In this document: positions 5,309 through 5,451 of the stretch, piece by piece
Position numbering within the stretch: the first letter of the stretch is position 1
How the letters are laid out: every line of letters begins with the position of its first letter
Origin: Elusimicrobiota bacterium
GTDB lineage: Bacteria > Elusimicrobiota > Elusimicrobia > 2-01-FULL-59-12 > JACPXA01
DNA: 5,451 nt
NCBI GenBank assembly: GCA_016196785.1
Contig: JACPXA010000252.1
Coordinates: forward strand, 1-5,451
Reading direction: 5' to 3'
Position numbers and translations under genes: made by a program
Notes under the pieces: model-generated
The model's input: only the letters and a program-made list of their open reading frames with translations
Told to the model about the DNA's origin: nothing
Database searches by the model: none

Positions 5309-5333
5309 GGCGAGTGCCTTTCAGGCACCCGCC
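5309..5333. other. Strong GC-rich hairpin upstream of a possible gene start
   Basis: GGCG-A-GTGCCT (5309-5319) pairs with AGGCAC-C-CGCC (5323-5333), giving ten pairs with one A/C mismatch and a 3-nt loop. No T-tract follows on either strand, so a classical terminator is unlikely. It sits 31 bp before the ATG at 5365 and could form a 5' leader structure for a + strand gene there. Confidence 0.45.
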
Positions 5334-5364
5334 GAGGGGTTCAGGTTGCATTGAAGGGAGTCAC

Positions 5365-5451
5365 ATGAGCAGACCTGTTTGAATTGGGCAAGAAGAGGCA
5401 ACGTGCCTGTATGTTCGGGCTGATTGGGATAGTTGTATTGCCGCTGACCAC
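5365..5451 (+). pseudogene. Possible start of an unidentified membrane-type gene, frame broken after five codons
   Basis: GAAGGGAG (5353-5360) precedes ATG at 5365 by 4 nt, a usable ribosome-binding site. The frame reads MSRPV and then stops (TGA, 5380-5382). One base over, the sequence is open to the window end and encodes ELGKKRQRACMFGLIGIVVL followed by PLT, a positively charged stretch followed by a hydrophobic one like a membrane anchor or signal sequence. Dropping one T of the TTT at 5378-5380 would join the two parts. It could be a frameshifted gene, a sequencing error, or chance over only 83 bp; a TTG start at 5384 is also possible. I do not recognise the family. Confidence 0.25.

Noticed and set aside
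1..5451. CRISPR array, tRNA or rRNA genes
   Set aside because: I saw no regularly spaced direct repeats, tRNA cloverleaf with CCA-type arms, or rRNA-like conserved stretches on either strand by eye.

Overview
The window comes from a GC-rich bacterial genome. It holds a tightly packed two-component-type gene cluster on the + strand (1 to about 2993), followed by two decayed insertion sequences on the - strand (about 2994-5213) and a short tail (5214-5451) with hairpins and perhaps the start of another gene. Nothing here fixes the taxon. Operons of several receiver-only proteins, with IS630 and IS110 elements nearby, suit environmental groups such as Desulfobacterota, Nitrospirota, NC10 or Omnitrophota, but that is a guess.

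Region 1 (1-2993). Six genes lie head to tail with gaps of 0-15 bp or overlaps, so they look like one operon. They are a 5'-truncated short receiver, a long two-domain receiver protein, a second long one, an acyl carrier protein (ACP), another short receiver, and a third long receiver gene that is cut off. The order short-long, long, ACP, short-long suggests that a two-gene unit was duplicated. None of the receiver proteins has a recognisable DNA-binding or enzymatic output domain. The long proteins carry a C-terminal half that looks like a second, divergent receiver fold. Some receivers have lost phosphorylation residues: Asn replaces the phospho-acceptor Asp in the first gene, and the Mg2+-binding acidic pair is missing in the third. 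The cluster may therefore work by protein-protein interaction, with phosphorylated and non-phosphorylatable receivers together. The ACP has an intact phosphopantetheine Ser and an unusual basic, Trp/Pro-rich N-terminal extension. How it relates to the receivers is unknown.

Region 2 (about 2994-3822). This is the 5' part of an IS630-family element in antisense orientation. Its transposase is split over two frames at an A7 run, which is probably a programmed -1 frameshift or slippage site. The 3' part, with the last two residues of the DDE triad, is gone and is fused directly to the truncated receiver gene.

Region 3 (about 3823-5213). This is an IS110/IS1111-type element bounded by an 18-bp inverted repeat with one mismatch. 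Its DEDD transposase has an internal deletion and frameshift. About 290 bp of non-coding DNA lies downstream of the transposase, where IS1111-type elements are known to encode their seeker/bridge RNA.

Region 4 (5214-5451) has no complete gene. It holds several hairpins, one strong, and then a ribosome-binding site with an ATG whose reading frame breaks after five codons.
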